From contig JANVCC010000018.1 in the NCBI GenBank assembly GCA_025345505.1, forward strand, positions 41,035,263 to 41,099,262: DNA of 64,000 bases, in the 5' to 3' direction. Positions 27,563 to 39,855 of the stretch are shown here, one piece after another. Origin of the DNA: Todiramphus chloris collaris (Eukaryota > Chordata > Aves > Coraciiformes > Alcedinidae). The position numbers and the translations under genes are program-made. A model generated the notes under the pieces. It saw only the letters and a list, made by a program, of their open reading frames with translations, ran no database searches and was not told the origin of the DNA. Each line of letters begins with the position of its first letter. The stretch's first letter is position 1.

Positions 27563-30500
27563 CCCCAGCAGTGTGCTATTTAGAAGTAAAAGCAAGAGAC
27601 TAGTGGCCTTGCAGAATATAATCTTATTGTTACTTAATTAAAGGTGTAACATGAAAAATGTTCTCCACTTTGACTTGTCCACCATTCTCAAACCCTAACA
27701 TGTTAGAACTATCAAAAGGGTAATGAAACAGCCTGAACATCTGGAAGCCTTGCTAAAAAAAGAAATATTGACTGGATCATAGTGTGAGAAAGAAAAAAAA
27801 TATATTTACTTATTAAAAAAACCCAGATCTGAATCTAGTTTAGACTTTCATGATTAATGTCTAAATTTTGACATTTACAGAGATTTAGAACAAACATTGC
27901 CAATTATACTCAAAGTCTTTCTAATCTCTTCACCATTTATAGTTTAGATTTAATTTATCATTTTTTACAATAATTTAATTACATTTTTCATAATTCTTGC
28001 TTTAGACACCAGGACAGCATGGTGTTGATTTATTATGTTTTCAGACTTGTGCTTTTATGTAAACACATTAGTATTTTCACAGCATGTTTAGAACACGTGG
28101 ATCAAATTCTGCTCCTCTTACACCTCTACCAGGTATATTGACTTGGTTGAAAAACAGAGAGAAAATTTGACTGAATTGCTGCACTAAGTCAAGTGAAGTC
28201 AGAAAAAAGAAATGATGAAAAACTTTTGCCTATTCTGGAAGGCAAAGGAGACCAATTTCACATATCACTGAAGGAAATAGAAAGACAGGTTATGTGTCTG
28301 ACAGCTTTTATCTGTTATACCTTTTATTACATCTGGGTTTACCAGCTTTTGTAGTTACAGAAAATGGATTCATATGTCTAGATAACACTATATGATGCAA
28401 ATGTATTGTACAGAACATCTTTCAAACATTGTCTCTCACACAGGCAAAATAATTACAAAATGAACTAACAATAAAAAATAAAAAATAAAAAACAAACAAA
28501 AAACCCCACCATAAATAAAAGAGAAGGAAAGTAAAATTGATAGGTAAGATAGGTAAGGGAGAAGATTTTATTTTATTTTTTTATGGAGACTTGAGATTAT
28601 AGCATCCCTATGAGTTATAGCTTTCATTGTTAACAAACACTCCTGCTGTTGCTAAAGGATTGTATTTACCTGTATAGCTTGTCTCCTTTATGTTATTGCA
28701 AGAAGTAATAGAAACGACTTGTGGGTCTATTTCACCTATTTTAGCAAACAGAATGTTTAAGTCCTGAAAGGCAAAGGTATTAGGATGTGTTGCAAGAAGC
28801 GACAAGTTGTATCTAACTCTGTGTTAACTGTGAAATGCCATTGAAGTCAGTTTACACAGATGTTGCCTTTTACTTCTAAAAATCTGCAACAGTGTCTGAG
28901 AACAGAAACTGATCTAATATCTGCTTAACTCCTCATCTTCTGTTCAAAATGTGTCAAAAGATGGTTTGGTTTTTTTTCTGGACCTTATCAAGCTTCCACA
29001 TAAATCTATATAGAACACCCTTTTCAACCAGTGATCTGCAAACTGTAATGGAGTCTTGTCCAAACATAAATTGACCAGCAGATTTTTTATTTTTCTATGT
29101 ATTTATGTATATGTTTTGGTTTTCTTCTAAATCAGAAGACCTTATGCTTTAGGGTGACAGTCTTGTAAATCTTATCCATTTCAACTGGATCAACAGACAA
29201 ACACAGACATGGAATGATTCATTTTCAGCAATCTACTTTCTCTAATTGCAAGTTCCCTGATACTGCATTGTGGATTATAAATAACAAAATAATTGGCACC
29301 TGAAGTAAGTCTGAAGTTAGTCATATAACTTGAAATTCAGATAAATATTCCTTCTAGAAAGAAAATATAAGCATTCTTTTGACCCAATAGAATTCAAGAA
29401 CATATTTAAACATCTTCTTATGAGACTGGACTCAGGAATTTTCCTGAATCATTATGAAGTCGCTGTATCTTGTTCTACCTACAGGTTAAATGCTACTTAA
29501 AGGCAATATCTCTGTTCTAATTAAGTCCATTTTTCACCATCTGTGAAAGAATACCTGGCCATTTACAGAGAAATGTGTGATTTGTGTGTACAATTACTGA
29601 AATTATACATACACGTTGAGTTGAAAATAATATTTTAAATTTGTATACATATGAATACGGGTAAATCAGACCTCCATGCTTTAGAGTATGCTGTAGATTA
29701 TACAAACTGCAGCTGAACCCACACCAAATGAGGAATTATAATTTGGGGATTTCCCCAGTTGTGTACTTAATGTTATGCTAATGTTTTTTCCATTAATAGC
29801 TAAAAAGATCCATTGCTTCTGTTTTCAATGGGCTTGTTGCTAATGAAAAAGATCTTTTGTTCCATAGCAAAACTGTACAGCTCAGGCAGAATGATAGCAT
29901 GCTGGCTCTTTACACTTTGGATGTTAAAAAGCCTGAGGAAAAATATATTGCTGAAAAAGGCAAGCCTGGCTCCATTCATTTCACAAGTACTGCCCTCTTA
30001 CACTAGCTGTGACATTGTCTACTTAATGATTCACTGCACCCAGATATTTGCATAACAGGATATATCTATGTGGAGCTAGATGTTAGTCTTCTTTCTAAAG
30101 AGATCAGTTTTGAACACTAAGAATATATTCTCTTGTCCTGGGGCATCCTTCCGGCAGCAGTTGTTGAGGTGATATGAATAAATCACAACACTATTCCAAA
30201 ATGAAATCAACAGAAACAAATGCTTATGTCTCCCTCTTTTTGAAAGGTGACTTTGAGACAAAAAATTCTATGTTGTTTTGAATGAGGCATCTGTTTATCT
30301 ATTGAACCAAGAAGGGTGGGAAACTACTCAGGATCTACTTTTGTTTTTAAACATCATTTAAACCAAAGAATAGATTTCAAGTGACCTTCCACTGTGACAA
30401 CAAGACCTGTAAGCTTGAAAAGAGTCTCAACTATGAAATATGGTAAATAATTTTTTTTGGTTTAAACCAGTAACTAGCAATAACATGTCAGTTGATATAT

Positions 30501-31185
30501 CAAAAAGACCTCTATTGAATCAGTAATTTTTATCTTATTTTAATATTCTGCTAAATTTTGTGTAATAACATGCAGTCAATACAGTCATTCAAAGTTCTGG
30601 CCTTGATTTGGTTTCAATCATTACACTGTTCAGTTTTCCATTTTATTTCATGTAGGACTTGCTTTACAGTACAAATGAAGTCTATAGTGTATTTTTGTTT
30701 ATTGTCAATATACAAAGTATAAAACCCCAGAGGCTATTCAGTTATCTTCAGGAACTTCAGTCCTGACAAGAAAAAGCAGTTGTAGCAAAGCTACTGTCTT
30801 ATTCTGCATGAATATCAGCCCATCAAAATGGTCTTTAATCACTAACACACCTGCATTTGTTCCTAAATATCTTATGAAGCGGATTTTCTCCTGAGTTCAC
30901 ACAGGTTCTGTGGGCATCTGTTCGCAATCCTGTTGGAGAAGTACAGAACTACAGTTCTGTTTTGGGATAAATATTAGATGGGCAAGAATAAGTTAGGAGA
31001 TTTATGACAATTCATTTCACCTCAGCTCTGTGTCAGTATGACAGCACAGATCAGGAAAGAAGTATAGCAACATGTAACACTCATTGTATAGATGAAAGTT
31101 TTCTCTGCAAAAGGGTAAAGCATGGGTTTGGGCCTAGGATTACCTATTTTACACTGAAGAGTTCTTGATTATTATGTGGTAACTT
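27563..31185. other. Unique sequence, no gene recognised
   Basis: AT-rich sequence with short ORFs only. An (A)nT and A/C-rich simple stretch lies at about 28470-28508. Nothing else could be identified. Confidence 0.6.
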
Positions 31186-31272
31186 GTGGTGGACTTGGCA
31201 GTCACTAGGTCAGCAACTGGATTTTATTATCTTAAAGGTCTTGTCCAACTTAAACTATTCTATGACTCCATG
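31186..31272 (+). mobile_element. CR1 LINE 3'-end fragment
   Basis: A short segment reading GGTGGACTTGGCAGTCACTA, then TTAAAGGTCTTGTCCAACTT, and ending ATTCTATGACTCCATG is the typical last 90 bases of a CR1 element, including the octamer-type end. Everything upstream is absent, as is normal for heavily 5'-truncated copies. Confidence 0.8.
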
Positions 31273-34200
31273 TCCTGATAGAGAAAATCAGGCTCCTGCA
31301 TCACCACATGTTCACCCTAAACTTGCAAACCCACATTCTTCTTCTAGTTGACCATTTACATATTTTATTAAATAAGCTGAGCATCTTATTCCTAGGTGAA
31401 TACTCACTAATCTTTTTACATATGGGAGAAAGGGGAATAGAAACCATCTTCTCTAGCTGTGACTTGAAAGAAAAGAATGACCTCTACTGAAGTATGTCAC
31501 AGACCTTTCATGGCAGGTGACAGCTCCATGCTATGACACAAAATTGCTGAAGCTCAGAAGCTGGCATTTTCAAGATGAATTGGAGGGAGGAATTGAAAAG
31601 ATGCATCTCTTCCTTTAGCTTTTTGTACTGTGCAGTTTGGGTATCATCCTCATGCAGTAAATTGTCTGCTGCAAATTTCTTTCCAAGTCCTTCAAATCCC
31701 CTCAAACTCTGTGTAAGCAGCATTGAACCAGATTTCTTCTTGTGAGTTCCCCTGTGTAAGGTAGCTGCTGAGCTCTGTAATTTCTGCAGGATTTTGCAAC
31801 GCTAGCTTCCTGCCTGCTGGCCGTGTATACATTTGCAAACATACATAGGATTTTCTTTTTTTTTTTTTTCTATTATTTATATTTAAATTGATTCTGGTAA
31901 AATAAAAGCATACATTTAGAGTCAAAAAGAAATCCCATACCTATTTATTGTTGTTTATTTCATCACAGTCTATAGCAAGCATCAAAGAATTGTGTATTCG
32001 TACTTGTAAGGAGGATGATGGGAGAGATTCTGAACACTTTTATTTTTGTTCGTAGAAGTCGTTAATTTTTTTTTCAGTCTCCATGACAACAGTGGGACTG
32101 TCTGTGAGGAAGCAATGTTTTACCCATGCCTTCATTTTAAATCATTATTTTGTGCTATCCTTATTTTTCCTAGTGACATGAAGCCTTATTCTGATCTCGC
32201 CTCCACTAGTTTTACATGAGTGTCACCCTTGCATAGAAAAGTTCAGTCTGACTCAGCAGTGAAAAACAGATCAGAAATAAGGTCATGCTGTAACTGACAT
32301 CATGACAGTGTTCTCATCACTCAAAACTTCTTTCACAACTCTTCCAACTGTTTTCTTTCACATACAGAGTCATACTCCTTTGTATTATATACATGTAGCC
32401 CAGAAATACACATTGGGAAAAACTGAGCGATCACCTCACCTGAATGGGTTTCAATGGAAAGAGAAAAAGGAAAGTAGTAGACAGCCAATATCCTGCACTA
32501 GGAAAATACGGACAAAGTCACCCCTTTCACAGAAAAGACTCCCTCTTCCTGAGCTGGTGAGAAGAAACCCAAGCCACTGAGAGAAGGTTTTGTCACATTT
32601 TTTGTAGCCTAACCCTATCTTGTACAATTTGCACATGTCATCATTTTCTTGATTATCTAGTTGGTGAGAATGACTTATGCTATGCTAGTAACTATCAAAA
32701 TTATTCCTCTGTCATTTTGTTCTATGACTACCTTCTCAAATCTATTCCATGATTGTTGAAAAAGGCAATGGTGTCCAGTCTGAATGTGAATTAATAATCA
32801 ACTTACAGACTGGAGGTATTAGCTTCTGTAGTTACAAATATATACATAGTTCTCATAAGTAGTGATGAAATTCAATACTTTCCTACTTTGTTCTATTTCT
32901 ATCATCAAATATTTTCTACCAACTGCCTGATTTTTAAGAACTGCCTGACAATATATTCAGCAGAAAGGATCTATAAATATTACCATTACCAGGATTAGAA
33001 ATATTCCTTAAAACCCACCATCCAGTCATTTGAAAACTTACTGTTTTGACACACATCTTGGAGACAGCATACAACTGATGTACACTGTGTTTATAAATAT
33101 TAGTGTGATCTCAGAGCATGAAGACTTCTGCTGACTGACTTAATTTTGTACATGATAGTTAAAATCTTACTCCCACTGGTCAGCGTTACAGTCACTGCAG
33201 CTTCTGAAGCTGGAACTCATCAAGGTGCTAGAGCAGTGTGCAGTCCTCTCCCATAGGACTTTCCCTGGGAAAAAAGGAATCTTGCAGTGTAAAAAGGAAA
33301 TTAAGAGATATAGAGACCATATTCTCCTATGTATTGAACACTTAACATTTGTCTATTTATAAAATCAGAAATAGTGGATGACTACTTACCTTTCACGACT
33401 TATCTATCTTCCTACTTCTAAATAGTTCTGCATTACCAGGAAGTTTAAACAAAACAAAGACATATTTTATTTATAAAATATTTTTCATCATATGATCTGG
33501 TAAAGCACAAAGGCTACTAGCACTTTCTAAAGATGCCTTCAAGTCTTTATCTTTTAAACATAGTTATCTCCAAACGTATAGTTATGCAATGTTCTCCGTT
33601 TTCTGCATTTTAGCATGTTTTTCTTAAATCTCTTTGCTGGCAGAGTCTTTTTATTACCAAAGAGTACCAGTTTTCCTTTATGGAGAAGCATATTCTTAGA
33701 CATTATGATTATTAAAAAAAAATACTTTGGGAACATATCTCTACGTTCTTTAGTAGCAGAAGACATGTTTCATTTCATAGGAGAAGATTATTATAAGGAA
33801 TGCAAACTTCTTGACACTGAGAGAGCTTTAGCAGATTAGCAACTAATAAGCTTGATGCTACATTTCAATGGCAAAATTGCTGTTAATTTCAACAAGAGCA
33901 TGATCAGACTCAAAGTCATCTGAAATTTCTGTGAATGTAAAGGCTATTTCTTTTTTTCAGCTACTTTTGGACACTAATAAGGTTGATTTTAATGGAATTT
34001 ATTACATCCTTACTGAAAGCAGAATTTGACCTCAGCTGAAAAGATTGCCCCTTTCTTTCACTTTGTTTTGAAAAACAGCTACATTTTTATTATAGTGTCC
34101 GGGTATGCACACAAATCTCATTACCCAATAATAGGATTTGTCTACATACCTCCTGCTCAGTCTTTTGGAAACATACATGTCCCTCAGCATGGGTTATTTT

Positions 34201-36084
34201 TTTTCCTTCTTGTTTCCATTTACATCTGTCCACACAAGTACAATAGATTATATTCTATATAACAGTTTTAGTCAAGCAAATGTAGCTAAGTATATAATCA
34301 AGGAGGAGGTGGAGATATTCTTAAAGGACAAAATCAACTTTGGAAGCTAAACTCTCACTTTTGTTACAATGATTGAGACATTTCAGAACAGAAATATGCC
34401 AGAGAGATGAAGTAAAATGTCATGGAATAGCTAAAATATAGTAGCAAAAAGCTAAAGCAATGTTTAATCATAGTCTGCAGTCCAGATAAACTATGATTGG
34501 TTTTATCTGCATTAGTGAAGTTGTCTTACGGAAACTTGAGATAAGAAAATTTAAATTGGAGATATGAATGACAGTTCAGGTTGATCTCTATTTTTTTCTG
34601 AACTGGCTCTGGTCTGCATTTCTTTCAAAGCAGTAAAGGATAAGAATTGAAAATCACTTTAATTTTTACCATCTTACTTCCCATGACTAGTTCTACAGCT
34701 TTTCTGACTAAACATGTTGTAGAAGCTGAGTTAAAATTTTTATTCAGAATGTAGAACAGCAAATTTTGGAAAAGCTTTCACATAATGTTTTGGAGGTAAA
34801 AAAAAAAAAAAGAAAGAAAAAAACCAACAAAACCAACAAACCAAACCACCTAAAAGGAAAAAAAACCCAAACCCAAATAATTAGAAATAAATCATAGGAA
34901 ATAATATGGAATAGAAAAGCAAACAAACTGAACAGCAAAATATATCCTGATCATTCCTATGCTCTGTGAAACTATCTGGAAAAGCTTGTCACTTGTAACA
35001 TGCATAGGAATAGCCAGAAATTTGAGCTCTCAATAGAAGTTCCTCCTTTGTTTTGTTTCTCCTGTCTCTATAGTGTACTAATGGTCTGTCCTCTTACATT
35101 TCTTTCTCTCTCCGTATAAAAAAAGTTGCTTAATTCATATAAAAAAGCCTTTCCCAGGGACAAGTCATACTTAATTTACCTTCTGAAAAGTTAAGGTCTA
35201 TCTGTCTTACTTGTTGAAAAGTATGAGTAAGATGTAAGGTCATTATTTGGATATGAGGTTTTGCTCTGTGTGCATGTGTTATGCACTTGATACAGAAGAA
35301 TAAATTTTCACTTTCTTTCCTGAATATAGGTAAGTGTCCTAAGTCTTGTTGCTATGCTGTTTAGCCATGGCAACAAACACAAAAAAACCAATGTGTTGTT
35401 ATTTCTATTTTCCCTTCTAGACAATTTGCCTAGTAAAGAAGGCATGCTCAATATAGCACTGTCAAAGTAAGTGCAGTATTTCCTGTGAGAGATGTCAAAC
35501 ATTTAATCTTTCAAAAGATTATATCGTACAAAAATCCTAAGGAAGAAGGAGGAGATGTTGTAGTCAACCTACCCACATCCTCTGATGCACAGGTAAGGAT
35601 GTTAAAAAGTAAAAGTTACAGTTAAATCTGTAAAAGGAGAAGATGGGTTTTTAGTTATGTATTTATTGAATATAAAAAATACCATGATACATTTTGTTCT
35701 TTGCAAAGATAATGGTACCTAGTTTTTTATATAGCCAAACAAAAAGTGGTGAACATACTCAATACTTAGAAGAGATTTAGGATATATGTGATTCATCATT
35801 GTTTCAGAAAAGATTTTATCCCTTTTCTCCAGTCAATGATACAATCAACATTGTACTGAGCTAAAATAAACCTACATAGAACTTGTGGGATAATATCCCA
35901 GTCTGTTGCAAAGATACATAAAGAATTTTCTTGTGGCTGAGGTGGGCAGTGTGAGAAAAGGCAAAAAGTTTATTCAGCAGTTTCTTCCACAACTTCCCAT
36001 GTGATTCCCAGGAAGTCATGTAAAGGTAATTTTCAATGTAAAAGAAAAGTTTGGCTTCCTGACTCTTGCTCACTTTAAATGAGA
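31273..36084. other. Unique sequence, no gene recognised
   Basis: No exon or mobile element is recognised. A T run lies at about 31857-31869 and an A-rich low-complexity stretch at about 34799-34870. The 92-codon ORF at 32302-32580 has no recognisable domain. Confidence 0.6.
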
Positions 36085-36470
36085 CTGTCCTGGCTTTACT
36101 GAATCATAGTCCTGCTATGGTCTGCAGACCATTAGCAATTTGGAGTCAGGCAGGGACACTGAACCAAGTTGGCTACAAGTGTATACAAGTGTATAAATGT
36201 CATGCTCAGTATAAAGAGGGAGGTTTGCAGAGGATGAAGAGGTTTTCTTTTTGGGAGCCTTGCTCCATTTCCTGAGGACTGCCTTTCTGGTTTTTGTGAC
36301 TACCATACATTTGCTGGGCTGAGAATGACTTTGTTTACTTTATATTGGCATTGGTAGTAGTTTGGCTGTTTCCTTAAAATTATTTTTACTTCAACTTGTG
36401 ATTATCCTCTCCTTTTCCTCATCCTCGTTCTTGGCTCGGGAGGGATCATTGGGTGGTAGATCAACCACTC
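36085..36470 (+). mobile_element. Degenerate 5' LTR of an avian ERV
   Basis: The block opens TGTCCTGGCTTTACTGAATC at 36085, a common avian ERV LTR start. Near 36370-36470 it shows the pattern expected of an LTR 3' part: a pyrimidine-rich run, GGCTCGGGAGGG, and an AACCAC end around 36466. The downstream leader and gag remnant on the same strand support its role as the 5' LTR. It is shorter than is usual for such LTRs, so internal deletion is likely. The primer-binding site cannot be located with confidence. Confidence 0.6.
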
Positions 36471-36578
36471 TAGTTTATCCCTGGATATGGGCTAAGTTTA
36501 TTTGGCACTTAACTTAAATCACTCATCTGAGGGAATTACAGACTTTTAATTTGAGACTCTTGAAGGTCTGAAGTTCTA

Positions 36579-36909
36579 ATGGATATGACTGAGCCATTAC
36601 AAGGATTTATCATGTTGCTGATGGGAGTAGGGGGGTTGCTGGGAGCAATTTTCTCGTCTTTGTTTCTGGAGTTGCTTTTGAAGCTGTGGGCAGCTTTACC
36701 ACTGTTTGTGATTGGGTTTGTGTGGTTTATTACTTCTGGGCATAATGTTAGAGGTGCTGCTCTGCTATATTTTTGCCATTATGTTATGGTATTATAAATC
36801 TTTTGTAACTACAAGGATTTCTGACATCTATGAAATAATAGTGGGCAAAGAAATTGGTGTATCCTTGGGATGCTTGCACCGCCTTGATCATATTGTTAGG
36901 TCTTTTTGA
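36579..36909 (+). pseudogene. ERV leader ORF, hydrophobic (pre-gag), frameshifted
   Basis: Between the LTR and the gag start lies a frame of 72 codons (36579-36797) whose residues 9-54 are almost entirely hydrophobic, with two likely membrane-spanning segments (about residues 9-31 and 36-52). A second frame (36712-36909) overlaps its end. Its tail, from about residue 26, is a soluble-looking segment with ISDIYEIIVGKEIG and ends at a stop at 36907-36909. The two together look like one protein of roughly 110 residues broken by a frameshift at about 36785-36797. It is not an env gene by position. The function is unknown to me; it could be a pre-gag accessory product, or leader sequence whose openness is accidental. 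The membrane prediction is read from composition only. Confidence 0.5.
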
Positions 36910-36985
36910 ATGTCTATCAGCTCTTGGTCTCAGAGCAAAATATTGGTGTTGAGGTGGATACGGGGTAGCTAACGCAACCCCTGCA

Positions 36986-38160
36986 ATGGACTCGGAAGCT
37001 ATCACAGTCCCCACAAGAAGCACTGCAGCTACGCAGCCTTTGGTGGTGGGTGATGTGTCCAACCTAGGGATTCAACCAGTGCAAGTATTAGTTGCCGCTG
37101 TAGAGAAGGAGAAATACACAGAAAGAGCAAGTCCTGCAGGAATATCACAGGCAGAAGAATCTGAGGTGACCACTTGATCTCTATTCCCAAAGGTGTTGTG
37201 AGATATATGTAAAGATTACAGTTGTTATGAAGACAAGCAACTTCTTACCTTACTGTTCTGATCCTGGGGTAATGGAGATGATGGTTTGGATTTACAGGTT
37301 AGAGAAGCCAAAAAGTTGGGACCAATGGCTAGACAAGTCAGTATTGAGAGGTGTCTTGTAAAAGAGGCATATCATCTCCCTCTCTGAAGCTGGATACTGT
37401 TGAGTGTGAGAAATGGACATACCTTTAGAGATGATATCATATACCATCCAGGAAAGTGGACAACTATTGACAGACATGCTAAGAATCTGAGGGAACTAGC
37501 TGCAAAGGAACTGATTCTTGCTGACCTGGATGATCCACAGACACCATTAGATCCAGATGAACTTAGAGTTATTGGACCCATGTGGTGTAAGTGGGTATTG
37601 AGTATGCCACCATCATGTGCCAACACATTATCATTTTTTATCTGCACAGACAATGAAGCACCAGAGGTGGGTGACTTGGGCACTTGACTTCAGCAATACA
37701 CATATAGTTAGTGTCTCTTTCTCCCTACAGGCTGACATTTCTGCTGTCAAAACCACCTTCTCAGTAAGATGTACAAAATATTGTCCTGGATGGAGGACAG
37801 TTTCCACTCCTCACCTATACTAACAAGTGTTCCATGTGGAAAGCATTCTCCTCTAAGTTCTGCTCAAGACAGACAGCACATAACACAAGGCACCCTATGG
37901 TTTTTCCTGTGTAACCATGGGATGGGAAAGACATGAAGAAGTGGGATGTAAAACCTACTTCAATTTGAGCATATGTGCCTGTTAAGACTGAAAGGTAAAA
38001 AGATCACAAAAAAGGGCTCTTCCAGGAAAAAATGCTGCTCTAGTTTTAAGTGGACATACCCCCAGGATGGCGTAGATGGGATTTGGATCCTCATTTATGA
38101 GACATAATGGTGATGAAGGTATAGTCCATGTGATCAACTCCGACTCATATGTTGATGATA
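36986..38160 (+). pseudogene. ERV gag remnant
   Basis: This is a plus-strand retroviral structural-protein remnant. An ATG at 36986 opens a frame that stops at 37175-37177. The same frame is stopped again at 37385-37387 and then runs open to 37687. The segment at about 37404-37590 (frame containing IIYHPGKWTTIDRHAKNLRE and later LDPDELRVIGPMW) is of the type found in the capsid region of avian ERV gag proteins. Weaker similarity in shifted frames continues to about 38150, probably the gag C-terminal region. In an intact virus Gag builds the particle; here several stops and frame changes prevent it. No pol RT or env was found downstream, so the provirus is largely deleted. The assignment is from family recognition; the retrovirus class is undecided, with ERVL-like as one possibility. 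Confidence 0.7.
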
Positions 38161-38289
38161 GACACCATATGCAAAATTAGAGGGTCCCTGCCTCCACCCA
38201 GGTGAAGGAGAGGGACAACAGGCCTTATTAGACTATGTGAGTTTGATCGCCTGGCACATCACAACCACAAGAATATAAGGCTTTTATGG
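38161..38289 (+). mobile_element. ERV internal sequence, left of nested LTR
   Basis: Degraded sequence that continues the ERV body after the gag remnant and is cut at 38289 by the minus-strand LTR. The product cannot be identified reliably. Its last bases (TATGG at 38285-38289) nearly match the bases after the LTR (GATGG at 38923-38927). Confidence 0.5.
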
Positions 38290-38922
38290 TGTCACAGTTT
38301 AGGGTCAGGGCGGCCTCTTCAACCTATAACAAACACTCTCTGTTAACCCCCCTCTCTCCCCAAAGGGGAAGAGAAAGGGAATAAGAGAGAGAAACTTGCC
38401 AATTAGAAAAGGAAACTAGAACAGCTTTAATGAAAATGAAACTAATAATAATAAAAATGGAATATATACAAATCTATACAAAACCAGTATCAAACCCAAC
38501 CCCCCTGATGGTAATTACATCAATGTCACCACTGATGCTGTGGAGCAGGCACCAGGGGAGTCCCAGCCTGGGCCCCACAGCAGACGGGAGCTGTGTTCAG
38601 GAGCTCGATTCTGGTACCGGATTCAGGAACACGCAGACTGGATCGAAGGCAGAACAGACAGAGTCCTCCTTGGGTGCTCTGAGGAAGGAACCAAAAGAGG
38701 ACTCAAACCAAGCACCCATGCCATCAAAATGACTGAAGTCTAAATCCAGCTACTACCAATCCTTGGTAGTAGCTCTAAACATGAGGTGTTATCACTGCTA
38801 GAAGCAGACACTGTTTGTGAGAACGGGCTGCTAACTTCAGAAAGTGCAGTTAGTTAGAAGAACTGAGCTGAAAACTAAAATTACTGAACAGAATTACTTC
38901 TGTTCTCACTCAAACCAGGACA
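38290..38922 (-). mobile_element. Solo ERV LTR inserted within an older ERV
   Basis: The element has clean LTR-type ends: TGTCACAGTTTAGGG at 38290 and AAACCAGGACA at 38922, so on the minus strand it runs from TGTCCTGG to TGTGACA. Most of it matches the plus-strand LTR at 26957 in reverse complement, but about 170-230 bases of that copy are replaced here by a shorter segment (about 38712-38765). The flanking pentamers TATGG (left) and GATGG (right) agree at four of five positions, which fits a 5-base target duplication with one later change. No internal retroviral gene accompanies it, so it is a solo LTR. ORFs at 38430-38743 are within the LTR and not genes. Confidence 0.88.
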
Positions 38923-39060
38923 GATGGACACCAGTACACAATGCACCACCAATCTACAGAGGGACAGGAATCCATTTGCATACTACTGAATGTAGTAGAA
39001 GCTGAAATAAGTCTGCCTGAAAATGAGAGTCAAGTCACTGCATTGTGATGGTATTTCAAT
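38923..39060 (+). mobile_element. ERV internal sequence, right of nested LTR (tentative)
   Basis: Sequence beginning GATGGACACCAGTACACAAT may continue the interrupted ERV body, and a short frame is open across it until about 38990. Which retroviral product it represents is not clear, and the right limit is a guess. Confidence 0.35.
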
Positions 39061-39855
39061 GACAGTGGAGAAAAGTAAAAATAACTTTTTGGTTATCTTT
39101 TAATGCCTCTTTTCTTATTTGATCATATGGGACAGTAGGTTTTTATTTAATTTTTTAGTTCGTTAATCCCAGAACTTTAAAATGTGATTTCCAATTGCCA
39201 ATGTGGACACCAGTAAGCAATTATTTTAAGAAATATAATTCAAGGATATCTGCAAATGATGTAAATGGACATTTTTGGAAAAGAAAACAAGCTAGAAGCT
39301 ATTTCTTAGAGTCTGTGTAAAAATAAAAATTGTCCTCAATTTTTGGATGTTATGTAATTCATTTATGCAGCCATGTGTACTGAAATATATACCAACCTCA
39401 GTCCCATCAAATGAGAGTAAAACTTTCAAAGTGAATAAGGCAAATTATTAAATATGCCATTTGGTCTACAAGTTGTGAAAACAACTCTAATTGCAAAACC
39501 TGCATATAACTCCTCCCTGGGTTTCTTTTTCCAGTCCACCTAAGCATGATACACAGAGAGTTGTCTTTTTCATTCTAGTTCATCTTTGCAAATGATACTC
39601 TTGTCTTGTGCAATAGTATATACTGCAGGCACACTAAAATATATTGAGGACATGACATCACAAAATTGCTGATTGTCTTGATCTGGATTGCTTCTTCCTC
39701 CAGGTTTGCTGGCCTACAAAGAATGAATTCATTTAATGTTATTTAAGAGCAGAAATGACTTAAAATTTTGCTTTTTAAACCAACTCTTGTGATATCAAGG
39801 AAAACAGAATGTATTTTTTGATTGTTTCACAAGTTTTGAGTCTTCATGCAGAGTT
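39061..39855. other. Unique sequence, no gene recognised
   Basis: AT-rich sequence between the ERV cluster and CR1 copy B with no recognisable feature. Confidence 0.55.

Noticed and set aside
27224..27595. 123-codon minus-strand ORF with Arg/Glu-rich composition
   Set aside because: It lies inside an LTR and crosses Ns. The frame is not preserved in the inverted copy at 38290-38922.
36456..36475. GGTAGATCAACCAC considered as a retroviral primer-binding site
   Set aside because: It does not clearly match the 3' end of a tRNA that I can verify, and the LTR boundary here is uncertain.
38430..38743. Two overlapping plus-strand ORFs of 100 and 67 codons
   Set aside because: They are antisense to an LTR and contain only LTR sequence.
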